Assembly: GCF_022370755.2 (NCBI RefSeq)
Contig: NZ_CP092364.2
Coordinates: 4,774,001 to 4,838,000, forward strand
DNA: 64,000 nucleotides
Reading direction: 5' to 3'
Origin: Mycolicibacterium goodii
GTDB lineage: Bacteria > Actinomycetota > Actinomycetes > Mycobacteriales > Mycobacteriaceae
This document shows, piece by piece, positions 1 to 8,762 of this stretch. The first letter of the stretch is position 1. Each line of letters begins with the position of its first letter. A model generated the notes under the pieces. That model was not told the origin of the DNA and ran no database searches. It worked only from the letters and a program-made list of their open reading frames with translations. The position numbers and the translations under genes were made by a program.

Positions 1-7
1 CGAGCAA

Positions 8-937
8 ATGAGCAGCCAAGCAGCGACGGACAACCCGTTCGACCCCACGATGTGGGAGCGGGTGCCCGGCTTCGATGATCTGACCGACATCACCTACCAC
101 CGCCACGTCATCGACGATGCACGTCAACCCACCGTGCGGGTGGCTTTCGACCGTCCAGAGGTACGCAACGCCTTCCGGCCGCACACTGTCGACGAGTTGT
201 ACCGCGTGCTCGACCACGCACGGATGTCGTCCGACGTCGGCGTCATCCTGCTCACCGGCAACGGCCCGTCACCCAAGGACGGCGGCTGGGCGTTCTGCTC
301 GGGCGGTGATCAGCGCATCCGGGGCCGCTCGGGCTACCAGTACGCGTCGGGCGAGACCGCAGAGACCGTCGATCCGGCGCGCGCGGGACGATTGCACATC
401 CTCGAGGTGCAGCGGCTCATCCGGTTCATGCCCAAAGTCGTGATCTGTCTGGTCAACGGGTGGGCCGCAGGCGGTGGACACAGCCTGCACGTCACGTGCG
501 ACCTGACGCTGGCAAGCCGCCAGCATGCACGGTTCAAGCAGACCGACGCCGACGTGGGCAGCTTCGACGGCGGGTTCGGCAGCGCCTATCTCGCGCGTCA
601 GACCGGGCAGAAGTTCGCTCGTGAGATCTTCTTTCTCGGCCGCGCCTACGACGCCGAGACCATGCACCAGATGGGTGCCGTCAACGATGTCGTCGACCAC
701 GCCGACCTGGAGAAGGCCGGGTTGCAGTGGGCCGCCGAGATCAACGGCAAGTCCCCACAGGCGATTCGGATGCTCAAGTTCGCGTTCAACCTGATCGACG
801 ACGGTCTGGTGGGCCAGCAGGTGTTCGCCGGTGAGGCGACACGTCTGGCGTACATGACCGACGAGGCCGTCGAAGGCCGCGACGCGTTCCTGGAGAAGCG
901 CGACCCGGACTGGAGCGCGTTCCCCCGCTATTTCTGA
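8..937 (+). CDS. menB: 1,4-dihydroxy-2-naphthoyl-CoA synthase MenB
   Basis: A 309-aa crotonase-fold enzyme that closes the second ring of the menaquinone precursor, converting o-succinylbenzoyl-CoA to dihydroxynaphthoyl-CoA in the cytosol. Visible features are the oxyanion-hole region with CSGGDQ near residue 98, the long actinobacterial MenB insertion (residues about 105-135), the WAAGGGHSLH turn near 157 and TDADVGSFDGG near 179-190, which carries the conserved catalytic Asp. The C-terminus ends in DWSAFPRYF, typical of MenB. Length and motifs match the family. The start lies only 8 bases inside the window, so upstream control cannot be seen. menE and menA also lie in this window, but in separate transcription units. 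Confidence 0.96.
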   Translation: MSSQAATDNPFDPTMWERVPGFDDLTDITYHRHVIDDARQPTVRVAFDRPEVRNAFRPHTVDELYRVLDHARMSSDVGVILLTGNGPSPKDGGWAFCSGGDQRIRGRSGYQYASGETAETVDPARAGRLHILEVQRLIRFMPKVVICLVNGWAAGGGHSLHVTCDLTLASRQHARFKQTDADVGSFDGGFGSAYLARQTGQKFAREIFFLGRAYDAETMHQMGAVNDVVDHADLEKAGLQWAAEINGKSPQAIRMLKFAFNLIDDGLVGQQVFAGEATRLAYMTDEAVEGRDAFLEKRDPDWSAFPRYF

Positions 938-947
938 CCCCTCTTCT

Positions 948-1012
948 CCGCCGAAACGTCATTCCAGCAGGGAAAGTGCGAGTAGAGGCCTGCTGGAATG
1001 GGGTTTCGGTGG
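948..1012. repeat. palindromic repeat family A, copy 1 (menB-SDR intergenic)
   Basis: An interrupted inverted repeat fills most of the space between menB and the next gene. The outer arms CCGCCGAAAC and GTTTCGGTGG pair with one mismatch; the inner arms ATTCCAGCAGG (961-971) and CCTGCTGGAAT (989-999) pair perfectly around a 17-nt loop. A related copy lies between hemD and hemB (60796-60858), sharing the TCCAGCAGGG / GCCTGC / TTTCGG core and the AGTGCG loop. There is no T-tract after the hairpin, so it reads as a dispersed palindromic element rather than a simple intrinsic terminator. Confidence 0.7.
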
Positions 1013-1043
1013 AGGGAAACCGACCCCAATACACTCCGAAGGC

Positions 1044-1958
1044 ATGAGCAAACACCCACTGCGCCGGCTCACCGACAATTTGTTCCTGGCGAGTATGCGG
1101 CCGCCGGTGACCGACCAGTTGATCCAGCTGCGCGCGGCCCGTGAAGCGGTGAACCTGCGGGGCAAGCGGGTGCTGATCACCGGTGCGTCGTCGGGGATCG
1201 GCGCGTCCGCCGCGGTCAAGTTCGCCGAACGCGGCGCGCGGGTGATCGTGGTCGCGCGACGGGCCGAGCTGCTCGACGAGGTGGTCGGTCAGATCACCGC
1301 ATCCGGGGGTGAGGCGATGGCACGGCCGTGCGACCTGACCGACCTGGATGCGATCGACGCGCTGGTGGCCGAGATCGAGTCCGAGTACCGCGGGATCGAC
1401 ATCCTGGTGAACAACGCGGGCCACTCGATCCGCCGGCCACTGGCCGACTCGCTGGAGCGCTGGCACGACATCGAGCGGACCATGACGCTGAACTACTACT
1501 CGCCGTTGCGGTTGATCCGCGGGTTCGCGCCGGGCATGCGGGGGCGCGGTGCGGGGCACATCATCAACGTCTCGACATGGGGTGTGCTCAGCGAGGCGTC
1601 TCCGCTGTTCTCGGTGTATCAGGCCTCGAAGGCCGCGCTGAGCGCCGTCAGCCGCGTCATCGAAACCGAATGGGGCGACGGCGGTGTGCATTCAACGACG
1701 CTGTACTACCCGCTGGTGGACACCCCGATGATCAAACCGACCCGCGCGTTCGACGGACTGCCCGCGTTGTCGGCGGACGAGGCGGCCGACTGGATGATCA
1801 CCGCGGCGCGGTACCGGCCCGTGCAGATCGCGCCGCGCGTAGCCGTGGGCGCCCGGGCGCTCAACGCCGTGGCACCCGGTGTGGTGAACGCGGTGATGAA
1901 ACGTCAATCGGCGCAACCCGACGGGGTGGGCCGCAGGCCTATCTTCCCGGCGGGGTGA
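1044..1958 (+). CDS. short-chain dehydrogenase/reductase (Rv0547c-like)
   Basis: A 304-aa classical SDR. The Rossmann glycine motif TGASSGIG lies near residues 46-53, NNAG near 123, and the catalytic Tyr-Lys sits in YQASKAA near 193, preceded by the Ser of the NVSTWG strand. An N-terminal extension of about 35 residues before the Rossmann fold and the C-terminal tail are typical of the mycobacterial protein that follows menB (Rv0547c by synteny, from memory). The substrate is unknown; location beside menB does not establish a role in menaquinone synthesis. The start ATG at 1044 follows palindromic repeat A. The 3' end overlaps the convergent deacetylase gene by 20 bp. Confidence 0.88.
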   Translation: MSKHPLRRLTDNLFLASMRPPVTDQLIQLRAAREAVNLRGKRVLITGASSGIGASAAVKFAERGARVIVVARRAELLDEVVGQITASGGEAMARPCDLTDLDAIDALVAEIESEYRGIDILVNNAGHSIRRPLADSLERWHDIERTMTLNYYSPLRLIRGFAPGMRGRGAGHIINVSTWGVLSEASPLFSVYQASKAALSAVSRVIETEWGDGGVHSTTLYYPLVDTPMIKPTRAFDGLPALSADEAADWMITAARYRPVQIAPRVAVGARALNAVAPGVVNAVMKRQSAQPDGVGRRPIFPAG

Positions 1959-2805
1959 TGCTGCGCGGGGTGAGACCCTGCCCGCGCACATGCTCGGCGA
2001 TAGCGCCCAGATTGGTGGTCCACACGTCGGCGTGCTCGGTGACGTAGCGCATCAGATCATCGAGTTCTGCTGCGCGCGAAGCTCTTCCGGACAGGAACGG
2101 ATGGTTGGTGAGCACCCAGCAGCCGCCGACCCTACGCAGCGCGTCGAACTCCAGCTGCCACAGTTCACGCGCCTTGCGCGGGCTTTCGATGAGCCCACTG
2201 CCCGAGATGTCGGGCAGGAAGCAATACTGCTCCCAGTCGTCGAGCGCCCACTGGATGGGGATCTCGACAAGTGAGGTGTCCCCCACCGCGAGCTCATAGG
2301 GGACGTCGGCGTCCATGAGGCTCGAGTCGTAGAGGAAGTTGCGTTCGGCCAGCAGTCCCGGTGTGCGCCAGGACAAATCCCACATCGGGGCACGGTAGCC
2401 GACCGGGGTGACATCCGCGACCTCGGCCAGTGCCTTTAGGCCACGGTCGAGTGCCTCGATCTCCTCCTCGAGGGTGAGCGCGGTGGGTTGCTCGTGCAGA
2501 TAGCCGTGATGGGCCACCTCGTGGCCTGCCGCAACGATCGCCCGGACGGCCTCGGGATACCGGTGTGCGGTGTGCCCGGGCACGAAGAACGTCGAGGCGA
2601 TCTGGTGGCGCTCCAACAGATCGAGGATGCGCGGGACCCCCACCAGCGGTCCGTAGGCCTGGTGGCTCATGACGCTCATGCGCGCACCGACGGCGGCCTC
2701 GTTGCCCCACAGGACCGCGGATTCGGCGTCCACATCGAACGTGAACGCCGCCGCCGCGACCTTGCCGTCAGGCCAGGCCAATTCAGAGGCGAATTCAGAA
2801 GCCAT
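1939..2805 (-). CDS. polysaccharide deacetylase-family (PuuE-like) hydrolase
   Basis: A 288-aa NodB-fold carbohydrate esterase-4 relative. Seen: the first motif FTFDVDAE near residue 22 (metal and base Asp), the H-x3-H metal motif in HHGYLH near residues 98-103, and GYRAP near 136. There is no signal peptide, so it is probably cytosolic. That and the PucR/transporter context favour a small-molecule amidase of the PuuE (cofactor-free allantoinase) branch over a cell-wall deacetylase. The ATG overlaps the ureohydrolase stop by 11 bp, which implies translational coupling in the five-gene operon running from 6711 to 1939. Its exact substrate cannot be read from the sequence. Confidence 0.85.
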   Translation of the reverse strand: MASEFASELAWPDGKVAAAAFTFDVDAESAVLWGNEAAVGARMSVMSHQAYGPLVGVPRILDLLERHQIASTFFVPGHTAHRYPEAVRAIVAAGHEVAHHGYLHEQPTALTLEEEIEALDRGLKALAEVADVTPVGYRAPMWDLSWRTPGLLAERNFLYDSSLMDADVPYELAVGDTSLVEIPIQWALDDWEQYCFLPDISGSGLIESPRKARELWQLEFDALRRVGGCWVLTNHPFLSGRASRAAELDDLMRYVTEHADVWTTNLGAIAEHVRGQGLTPRSITPPGR

Positions 2806-3766
2806 CGGCCATCAGCGTGATCAACTCGTAAGCGAGGTTGGCACCGGCGACCGCCGTCACGTCACCGCTGTCGTAGGCGGGGGCGACCTCGACAACATCG
2901 GCGCCGACGATGTTCAGCCCGCGCATGGCCCGCAGCACCGCGACGAGTTCACGGCTGGTCATGCCCCCGATCTCGGGTGTTCCGGTGCCGGGCGCGAACG
3001 CCGGGTCGAGCACGTCGATATCGATCGACACGTACACCGGATGCTCGCCGACGCGCTCGTGGACGCGTTCGATGACGCCGTCGACGCCGATGCGATCGAT
3101 GTCGCGGCAGTGCACGACCGTGAACCCGAGGGACTCGTCGTCCAGCAGATCGGCGCGGTCGTACAGCGATCCCCGGATGCCGACGTGCGCCGAGTGCCCT
3201 TTGACGATGAGCCCCTGCTCCGACGCGCGGCGGAAAGGCGTGCCGTGCGTGCACGGCGCCCCGAAATACGTGTCCCAGGTGTCGAGGTGGGCGTCGAAGT
3301 GCACGAGCGCGATCGGGCCGTGCATCGCGTGCAGCGCCTGCAGGGCGGGCAGCGCGATCGTGTGATCACCGCCGAGCAGCACCACACGCTGGTTCGGGCG
3401 GTGCAGCAATCCGGCCACACCGTCACGGATCTGGCCGACGGCCTCGTCGATGTCGAACGGGTTCACCCCGAAATCGCCGGCGTCGACCACTTGGGCCTGC
3501 GCGAACGGGCTGACGTCGAGCGCGGGATGATACGGCTTGAGCAGCCGCGACGCCTCACGGATGGCAGCCGGACCGAAGCGCGCACCCGGCCGGTAGGTGA
3601 CACCGCTGTCGAACGGCACCCCCACGACGGCGATGTCGTAGTCGAGGACCTCGAACAGCTGCGGCAGCCGCGCGAACGTCGCGATTCCCGCGTACCGCGG
3701 CACCTCGGTCGCGTTGACCTGGCCCACCTTTCCCGACGCCGACCGTACGTACGGCTGGCCTTTCAC
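2795..3766 (-). CDS. agmatinase-family ureohydrolase
   Basis: About 323 aa. All binuclear manganese motifs of the arginase/agmatinase superfamily are present: GGDHT, DAHLDTWD, SIDIDVLDP and the following GTGTPE. The enzyme should hydrolyse a guanidino group to urea plus an amine (agmatine, guanidinobutyrate or a similar substrate). I chose GTG at 3766 because AAAGGAG sits 5 nt upstream of it; the frame is also open from an in-frame GTG at 3784, which has no better ribosome site. The gene lies between two SDR genes and the PuuE-like gene, in an operon with an APC permease and opposite a PucR regulator, suggesting catabolism of an imported guanidino compound (inference). Confidence 0.9.
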   Translation of the reverse strand: MKGQPYVRSASGKVGQVNATEVPRYAGIATFARLPQLFEVLDYDIAVVGVPFDSGVTYRPGARFGPAAIREASRLLKPYHPALDVSPFAQAQVVDAGDFGVNPFDIDEAVGQIRDGVAGLLHRPNQRVVLLGGDHTIALPALQALHAMHGPIALVHFDAHLDTWDTYFGAPCTHGTPFRRASEQGLIVKGHSAHVGIRGSLYDRADLLDDESLGFTVVHCRDIDRIGVDGVIERVHERVGEHPVYVSIDIDVLDPAFAPGTGTPEIGGMTSRELVAVLRAMRGLNIVGADVVEVAPAYDSGDVTAVAGANLAYELITLMADGF

Positions 3767-3788
3767 GTGCTCTCCTTTCGTCACGGCT

Positions 3789-4550
3789 TCACGCCCGGGA
3801 CCGCGTGGACCCGCCGTTGGACGAGATCACCTGCCCGACAACAGCTTCCAACTCAAAATCAGCGAGGAACTCCACAGCCGCGGCGATCTCGTCCCCAGAT
3901 CCTATGCGACCCATCGGGATCGCCTCCGCGTACCGCGCCCGTACGGTCGCCAACTCCACCCCGGCGGCGTCGGCGTCGACCTGCAACTGCGGGGTGTCGG
4001 TGACGCCCGGAGCGACCGCGTTGACGATGATGTGCTCTGGTGCGAGCTCGCGACCGAGGGATTTGACCAGCGAGATCAGCCCGGACTTGGCGGCGGCATA
4101 CGCCGTGGCCTCGGGCCAGCCGATGACGCCCCATTCGCTGGCGATCACCACGATGCGCCCCGCGCCCAGCGCCCGCATGTGCGGCAGCACGGCCTGCACG
4201 AGGTGAAACGTGCCGCCGAGGTTGGTGTCGACGACGCGCCACCAGTCGCGTTCATCGTGGTCGAGCAGCGGCGCCATCGTCATGTACGCATGGTTGGCGA
4301 CGAGGATGTCGAGGCGGCCCGTCGCCGTGGCCACATCGTCGGCGATCTGCGTGCACACCGCCGGATCGGACACGTCCCCTGGGACGGTGAGCCCGCCGAT
4401 CTCCTGCGCGAGCGCGTTCAGCGCCTCACCATTGCGAATGTCGTTGACAGCCACCGTCGCACCGGCCGCAGCCAACCGGCGTGCGTGTGCGGCGCCCATC
4501 CCCTGCGCCGCGCCGGTCACCAGCGCGACGCGGCCTTCCAACGAGGTCAT
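3789..4550 (-). CDS. SDR family oxidoreductase
   Basis: A 253-aa classical SDR. TGAAQGMG forms the nucleotide site near residues 12-19, ANHAY replaces the usual NNAG, and the YAAAKSG motif near 155 holds the catalytic Tyr and Lys, with the Ser in IASEWG. ATG 4550 is chosen because it overlaps the stop of the upstream SDR gene by 4 bp (ATGA), a coupling pattern repeated through this operon; the frame is open further upstream but inside that neighbour. Two unequal SDRs side by side could act on successive alcohol or aldehyde intermediates of the same pathway; this is inference. Confidence 0.87.
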   Translation of the reverse strand: MTSLEGRVALVTGAAQGMGAAHARRLAAAGATVAVNDIRNGEALNALAQEIGGLTVPGDVSDPAVCTQIADDVATATGRLDILVANHAYMTMAPLLDHDERDWWRVVDTNLGGTFHLVQAVLPHMRALGAGRIVVIASEWGVIGWPEATAYAAAKSGLISLVKSLGRELAPEHIIVNAVAPGVTDTPQLQVDADAAGVELATVRARYAEAIPMGRIGSGDEIAAAVEFLADFELEAVVGQVISSNGGSTRSRA

Positions 4551-5248
4551 ATCACTGCTCCTGAGTTCACGTTGACCACGTCTCCGGTCGCGAAAGTCGC
4601 GTCGCACACCAGATATTCGACACAGCGCGCCACCTCGCGGGGCGAGGCGAGCCGGCGCAACGGCAGAGTCTGCAGATATTCCGGTGCGCGCCACGGGGAA
4701 TCCTCGGCCAGCAGCGGAGTATCGGTCGGGCCCGGTGCGACGGCATTGACGCGGACGCCGCGGTCGGCGACCTCGGCGGCCAGGCTTCGCACCATGCCGA
4801 TGATCGCGCCCTTGGCCGCGGCGTAGTGTGCCTCGGCATCGCCGCCGCCGACCGCGAGTTCACTGGCAACGGCGACCACCGCCCCCGAGCCCGCGTCGAG
4901 CATGTCCGGCAGACAGGCACGCGCGGCATTGAACAGACCACCCAGATGCACCCGCAGCATGCGCCGCCACGCCTGCGTGGTGATGTCGGTGACCGCTGCC
5001 ATCTCGTAGTGCCCGGCCGAGGTCACCAGCACGCTCACCGGTCCGAGCGCACGCCTGATCTCGCCGACCGCTCCGGTGACCGCAGGTCCATCGGAAACAT
5101 CCACCGGCACAACGTGATCAGCGTCGGCACGTCCCGCCATGTCCAGGGCGCCCACGCGGTAGCCGCGGCAGCGCAAGGCGTCGACCACGGCGGCACCGAT
5201 CCCGCTGGCCGCACCGGTGACCACCGCGACCGGAGCTGTCCCCGTCAT
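4547..5248 (-). CDS. SDR family oxidoreductase
   Basis: A compact 233-aa SDR. TGAASGIG lies near residues 11-18, and the catalytic YAAAKGA motif is near 141, with Ser in VASELA just before it. The NNAG motif is changed to TSAG. ATG overlaps the permease stop by 4 bp and its own stop overlaps the next SDR start by 4 bp, so permease, both SDRs, ureohydrolase and deacetylase read as one transcript. Sequence similarity to the downstream SDR is only general family level, so this is unlikely to be a recent tandem duplication. Confidence 0.86.
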   Translation of the reverse strand: MTGTAPVAVVTGAASGIGAAVVDALRCRGYRVGALDMAGRADADHVVPVDVSDGPAVTGAVGEIRRALGPVSVLVTSAGHYEMAAVTDITTQAWRRMLRVHLGGLFNAARACLPDMLDAGSGAVVAVASELAVGGGDAEAHYAAAKGAIIGMVRSLAAEVADRGVRVNAVAPGPTDTPLLAEDSPWRAPEYLQTLPLRRLASPREVARCVEYLVCDATFATGDVVNVNSGAVI

Positions 5249-6711
5249 GACCGGTCAGCCAGTTCGTCGCGGAGTTCGGCCTCTTCGATCACGGCCGCCC
5301 CGGTGATCGAAGAGCGCACCGAGGCCAGGATCGCCGTGCCGAGCACCGCCAACACCGCGACACCGATCCACACCGACCAGTCGAGCCAGCGCTGGTCGAA
5401 AGCCGCGCGCGGCCAAGCGATGTTGAGGAACTGCAAGCTTGCCCACACCACGGCCACCACGGCGACCGGCAGCGTCATGCCCCGCAGCGAGAACGTCGCA
5501 GGCGTCCAGCCACGGCGCAACAGCACGACCAGGAAACCGACGAGCGGGAACAGGAACGCCAGGTAGAAGCCACCCGCGGTGAAGTTGACCATCAACGAGT
5601 AGATGTCGCCCGCGACGATGCTCAACAGGAACAGTCCGGCCCCGACGACCGTGGTGACCAGAATCGCCACCGTCGGGATACGGGCCGGTCCCCGCAGCTT
5701 GCCCAGCGCCGACGCCGCAGGAAGGGCACCGTCACGTGCGTACGCCCAGATGACGCGCGACGCCGACGTCTGCAGCGCGAGGAAGCTCGCGAGGAAGCCG
5801 ATCACGAACATCACCTCGACGGGTTTGGCCACGCCGTGGCCGAGTGCGGTGGTCAGGGTGTCGTACACCGGGTCGGCGACCACGCCCTCGGCGACCGCAT
5901 CGAGATCCGGGATGGCCAGGATGATCGCCAGGCTCGAATAGCCCACGACAAGCGCGATGAACGTCAGCGAGAACAGCACGGCCTTCGGCAGGTACTTGCG
6001 CGGCTCGTGCACCTCCTCGGCGATCGACCCGGCACTCTCGAAACCCACGAAGCTCCAACCGATGAACGCCACCGCCAGCAGGAAGGGACCGCTCAGGTAC
6101 GTCCACATGTCGGTATCGGCGCCGGCCCCGTCGAACAGCACCGACAGTGAGTTCTGCCGGTGGAACAACAACAGCCACGTGCCGAGCACCACCGAGCCGA
6201 TCACCTCGGCGGCGATGCTGGCCGCCATGAAGATCTTGAGCGCCTGGCGTCCGGCGAGGTTGACCGCGGTGCCCGCCAGCAGGATCACGAGCGCGATCAG
6301 GGCGAGCGTGCTGCCCGACGGTTCCTCGAGACCGGCGATGTTGGCGACGAATCCGGCCGCGCCGAGCGCGACCGTGGCCATCGCGATCACGAGCGTCCAC
6401 ATGTAGACCCAGCCCGCGAACCAGCCGTAGGTGGTCCCGAGCAGGCGTCGCGACCACTGGTAGATGGACCCTTCGAGCGGCCAGCGGGACACCAGCATCG
6501 CGAACACCAGGGCAACCAGGAACTGGCCGGCGAACACGATCGCGAAACCCCACCAGAAGCTGGGCCCGGCGGCCGACAGCGCCAGCCCGAAGATGCCGTA
6601 CAGCGCGACGATCGGCGAGATGAACGCGAAGGCGAACGCGAACGCCGACCACAGTGAGAATTCGCGTCGCAGAGTTTGCGAGTCGTCTGATACGGGCTCA
6701 CGTACAGACAC
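5245..6711 (-). CDS. APC-superfamily amino acid/amine permease
   Basis: About 488 aa with roughly 12 hydrophobic segments; the first, after a short polar N-terminus, begins with FSLWSAFAFAFAFISP, the usual opening of APC transporters. EGSIYQWSRRLLG near residue 90 and the SFVGFESAGSIAEE block near 225-240 resemble the unwound substrate-binding helices of this family. I place the start at GTG 6711, which follows AAGGGAGGACACC; the open frame continues upstream but that part is arginine-rich, lacks a ribosome site and would run into the divergent regulator. It is probably the uptake step for the substrate handled by the downstream hydrolases and dehydrogenases. Cytoplasmic membrane. Confidence 0.89.
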   Translation of the reverse strand: MSVREPVSDDSQTLRREFSLWSAFAFAFAFISPIVALYGIFGLALSAAGPSFWWGFAIVFAGQFLVALVFAMLVSRWPLEGSIYQWSRRLLGTTYGWFAGWVYMWTLVIAMATVALGAAGFVANIAGLEEPSGSTLALIALVILLAGTAVNLAGRQALKIFMAASIAAEVIGSVVLGTWLLLFHRQNSLSVLFDGAGADTDMWTYLSGPFLLAVAFIGWSFVGFESAGSIAEEVHEPRKYLPKAVLFSLTFIALVVGYSSLAIILAIPDLDAVAEGVVADPVYDTLTTALGHGVAKPVEVMFVIGFLASFLALQTSASRVIWAYARDGALPAASALGKLRGPARIPTVAILVTTVVGAGLFLLSIVAGDIYSLMVNFTAGGFYLAFLFPLVGFLVVLLRRGWTPATFSLRGMTLPVAVVAVVWASLQFLNIAWPRAAFDQRWLDWSVWIGVAVLAVLGTAILASVRSSITGAAVIEEAELRDELADRS

Positions 6712-6875
6712 GGTGTCCTCCCTTGATCTGGTTGGACGAACTATCACGCTCGGACTGTGGCAACGCCAAGGCATTGCGGCAAAGTCGCTGCAAACCCACC
6801 GTCGCACACCCGCGGCTTTGGAGGATCGCACAATGCGCCGGACCGTTGGTATGACGTCCGCGTTACGCTCGGTAC
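6712..6875. promoter_or_regulatory. divergent promoter region, permease operon / pucR-like gene
   Basis: 164 bp between two divergent starts. It must hold both promoters and, by analogy with PucR-type loci, the regulator's binding site. I see no strong palindrome; the region is less GC-rich near 6725-6800. Function is inferred from gene orientation only. Confidence 0.4.
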
Positions 6876-8294
6876 GTGCCTGACCGCGGCGACGTCGCTC
6901 CCACGCTGCGCGATTTGCTCGATTCACACCTGGGCGTCGTGGCAGCCCACAGCGTCGCCGACGACGGGACCGCCGGCGCGGCCGATGAGCTGGACCGGAC
7001 CATCACATGGGCCCACACCACCGAGCTGCGCGACCCGTCGCGTTATCTGCGCGGCGGCGAACTGGTGTGCACCGTCGGCATCAGCCTGCAGACCCCTGAC
7101 GACTCCGAGACGTTCGTCGCCGCGCTGTGCGACTCCGGTGCGGCAGGGCTGTGCTTCGGTACCGGCGACGTGCACGACACGGTTCCCGACGCGCTGGTCG
7201 CGGCATGCTCGCGGCGACGGTTGCCGCTGCTGATCGCGCCGCCGCACGTGCTCTTCGCGACCGTCAGCCGCTACGTCGCCGACTTCCAGGTGGGCGGCGA
7301 ACTCGCCGTCGCACGCGCCACCAACACCCTGGTACCCGAACTGCTCGCCTCCCAGCGCCGACGGGAATCCGCCCGGCAGCTGCTGGACCGCGCCGGCGAG
7401 GTGCTGGGCTGCTACTTCCTGCTGGAACCGGACGCGCCTGCCGAAACCGGCGGTCCGGCCGTGCGGATCGACGGTCTCGGCACGCTCGTGTGGGTGGGCA
7501 GCGGAACTCCGCCCGACGACGCCGTGCTGGACGTCATCGCGCGGTTCGTGCAGGCCGCCCAGGGCGAGCGGGACATCGAATCCGCACTGGCGCGTGAACG
7601 CGTCGGTCAGCTGTTGTCGCTCGTGGAGCGCCGCATGCTGCTCCCCGATGCGCTCAATCAGCTGCTGGCCTGGCCCGGTCTCGCGGCGCGCGAAGTGGCA
7701 TGTTCTGCGTGGCCGGCCGGCGCCGGGGCACTGTTGTCGATGGCGTTTCCCACGGCCCTCGTCGGCGACGCACCCGAGGTGTGCCTGGTGCTCACCGAGC
7801 CCGCCACTCGCACCACGGCCGACCTGTCGGCGATCGCCGCGGAATTGTCGCTGCCATCGGGACATTCGGCCACGGCGCCGCTGGCCGAGCTCGGCTCGGC
7901 GATCACGCAGGCCCGCATCGCGCTCGACCTCGCACGCCAGCACGGCGGCAGCATCGGCCCCGATCAACTGAGCACGTTCGACAGCCTGCTGGAAGGTCTT
8001 CCGCTCAGCCGGCTCGCGCCGTTCGAACAACAACTCATCGACCCGCTGGCCGAGACCGACCGCGAACGCGGCACCCAGCACGTGCGTACCCTCCGGGTGT
8101 TTCTGGCCACCAACGGGTCCCTCATCGACACCGCGCGCGAGCTGTTCCTGCACACCAACACCGTGCGGCACCGGCTCTCCCGCATCCACGAGATCACCGG
8201 CCGCAACCCGCTGAACTTCGAGGACCAGGCCGCCTTCGCGATCGGCCTGCGCGCCTGCGACCGACACGGCCGCATCACGCGGCGACCCGACTGA
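6876..8294 (+). CDS. PucR family transcriptional regulator
   Basis: A 472-aa regulator. The N-terminal 130 residues resemble the PucR/XylR-like sensory domain, with LRGGELVCTVG near 52-62. The C-terminal 60 residues carry the PucR helix-turn-helix, with ATNGSLIDTARELFLHTNTV and the RHRLSRIHEITG helix. Family members activate catabolic operons when they sense the substrate. It is divergent from the permease operon with a 164-bp gap and is the obvious regulator of it (inference). Start GTG 6876; no clear Shine-Dalgarno, so a leaderless or short-leader transcript is possible. Confidence 0.9.
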   Translation: MPDRGDVAPTLRDLLDSHLGVVAAHSVADDGTAGAADELDRTITWAHTTELRDPSRYLRGGELVCTVGISLQTPDDSETFVAALCDSGAAGLCFGTGDVHDTVPDALVAACSRRRLPLLIAPPHVLFATVSRYVADFQVGGELAVARATNTLVPELLASQRRRESARQLLDRAGEVLGCYFLLEPDAPAETGGPAVRIDGLGTLVWVGSGTPPDDAVLDVIARFVQAAQGERDIESALARERVGQLLSLVERRMLLPDALNQLLAWPGLAAREVACSAWPAGAGALLSMAFPTALVGDAPEVCLVLTEPATRTTADLSAIAAELSLPSGHSATAPLAELGSAITQARIALDLARQHGGSIGPDQLSTFDSLLEGLPLSRLAPFEQQLIDPLAETDRERGTQHVRTLRVFLATNGSLIDTARELFLHTNTVRHRLSRIHEITGRNPLNFEDQAAFAIGLRACDRHGRITRRPD

Positions 8295-8342
8295 TCCCGT
8301 GTCGCATGCCCACACGGCGAACAAGGATGGTAGACAGACACC

Positions 8343-8714
8343 ATGGAGATCCTGGCCAGCCGGATGTTGATCCGACCGGTCGACTACGAGAGATCGCTCG
8401 AGTTCTACCGCGACGGGATCGGGCTGGCCATCGCGCGTGAATACCCCGGCGGCACAGTGTTCTACGCCGGACAGTCGTTGATCGAACTGGCGGGCCACGG
8501 TGACCCGTCGGGAGGCGGCAGTCTGTGGCTGCAGGTGCGCGACATCTACGCCGCGCAGCGGGAACTGGAGAGCCGAGGGGTGTCGATCGCCCGGCCCGCC
8601 GAGCAGGAACCGTGGGGTCTGCACGAGATGCACGTGACCGACCCCGACGGCATCACACTGATCTTCGTGCAGGTGCCCGTCACGCATCCCCTGCGCCGGG
8701 ACACCCGGGACTGA
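8343..8714 (+). CDS. VOC/glyoxalase-like domain protein (Rv0546c-like)
   Basis: A 123-aa vicinal-oxygen-chelate protein with two beta-alpha-beta-beta-beta modules: SRMLIRPVDYERSLEFYRDG at residues 5-24 and a second beginning LQVRDIYAAQRELESRG near 61. It ends with the DPDGITLIFVQ strand, where a metal-ligand Glu is often found but here is replaced. By gene order it corresponds to Rv0546c, which in M. tuberculosis sits beside the SDR and pitA; here the accessory permease/PucR block separates it from the SDR. Whether it is a glyoxalase, a dioxygenase or a binding protein cannot be decided. Confidence 0.85.
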   Translation: MEILASRMLIRPVDYERSLEFYRDGIGLAIAREYPGGTVFYAGQSLIELAGHGDPSGGGSLWLQVRDIYAAQRELESRGVSIARPAEQEPWGLHEMHVTDPDGITLIFVQVPVTHPLRRDTRD

Positions 8715-8762
8715 ACCAGCGGGCCGTCGTGGCGGCAACGGCCCAACCGACGTTCGAGTGCG

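Noticed and set aside
2669..4003. Long open plus-strand frame antisense to the deacetylase and ureohydrolase genes
   Set aside because: High GC content produces long antisense frames; its composition is Arg/His/Val-rich, it has no motif and lies over well-supported genes.
6924..8738. Minus-strand open frame of about 600 codons across the PucR and VOC genes
   Set aside because: Covers two convincing plus-strand genes; composition typical of antisense GC-rich frames.
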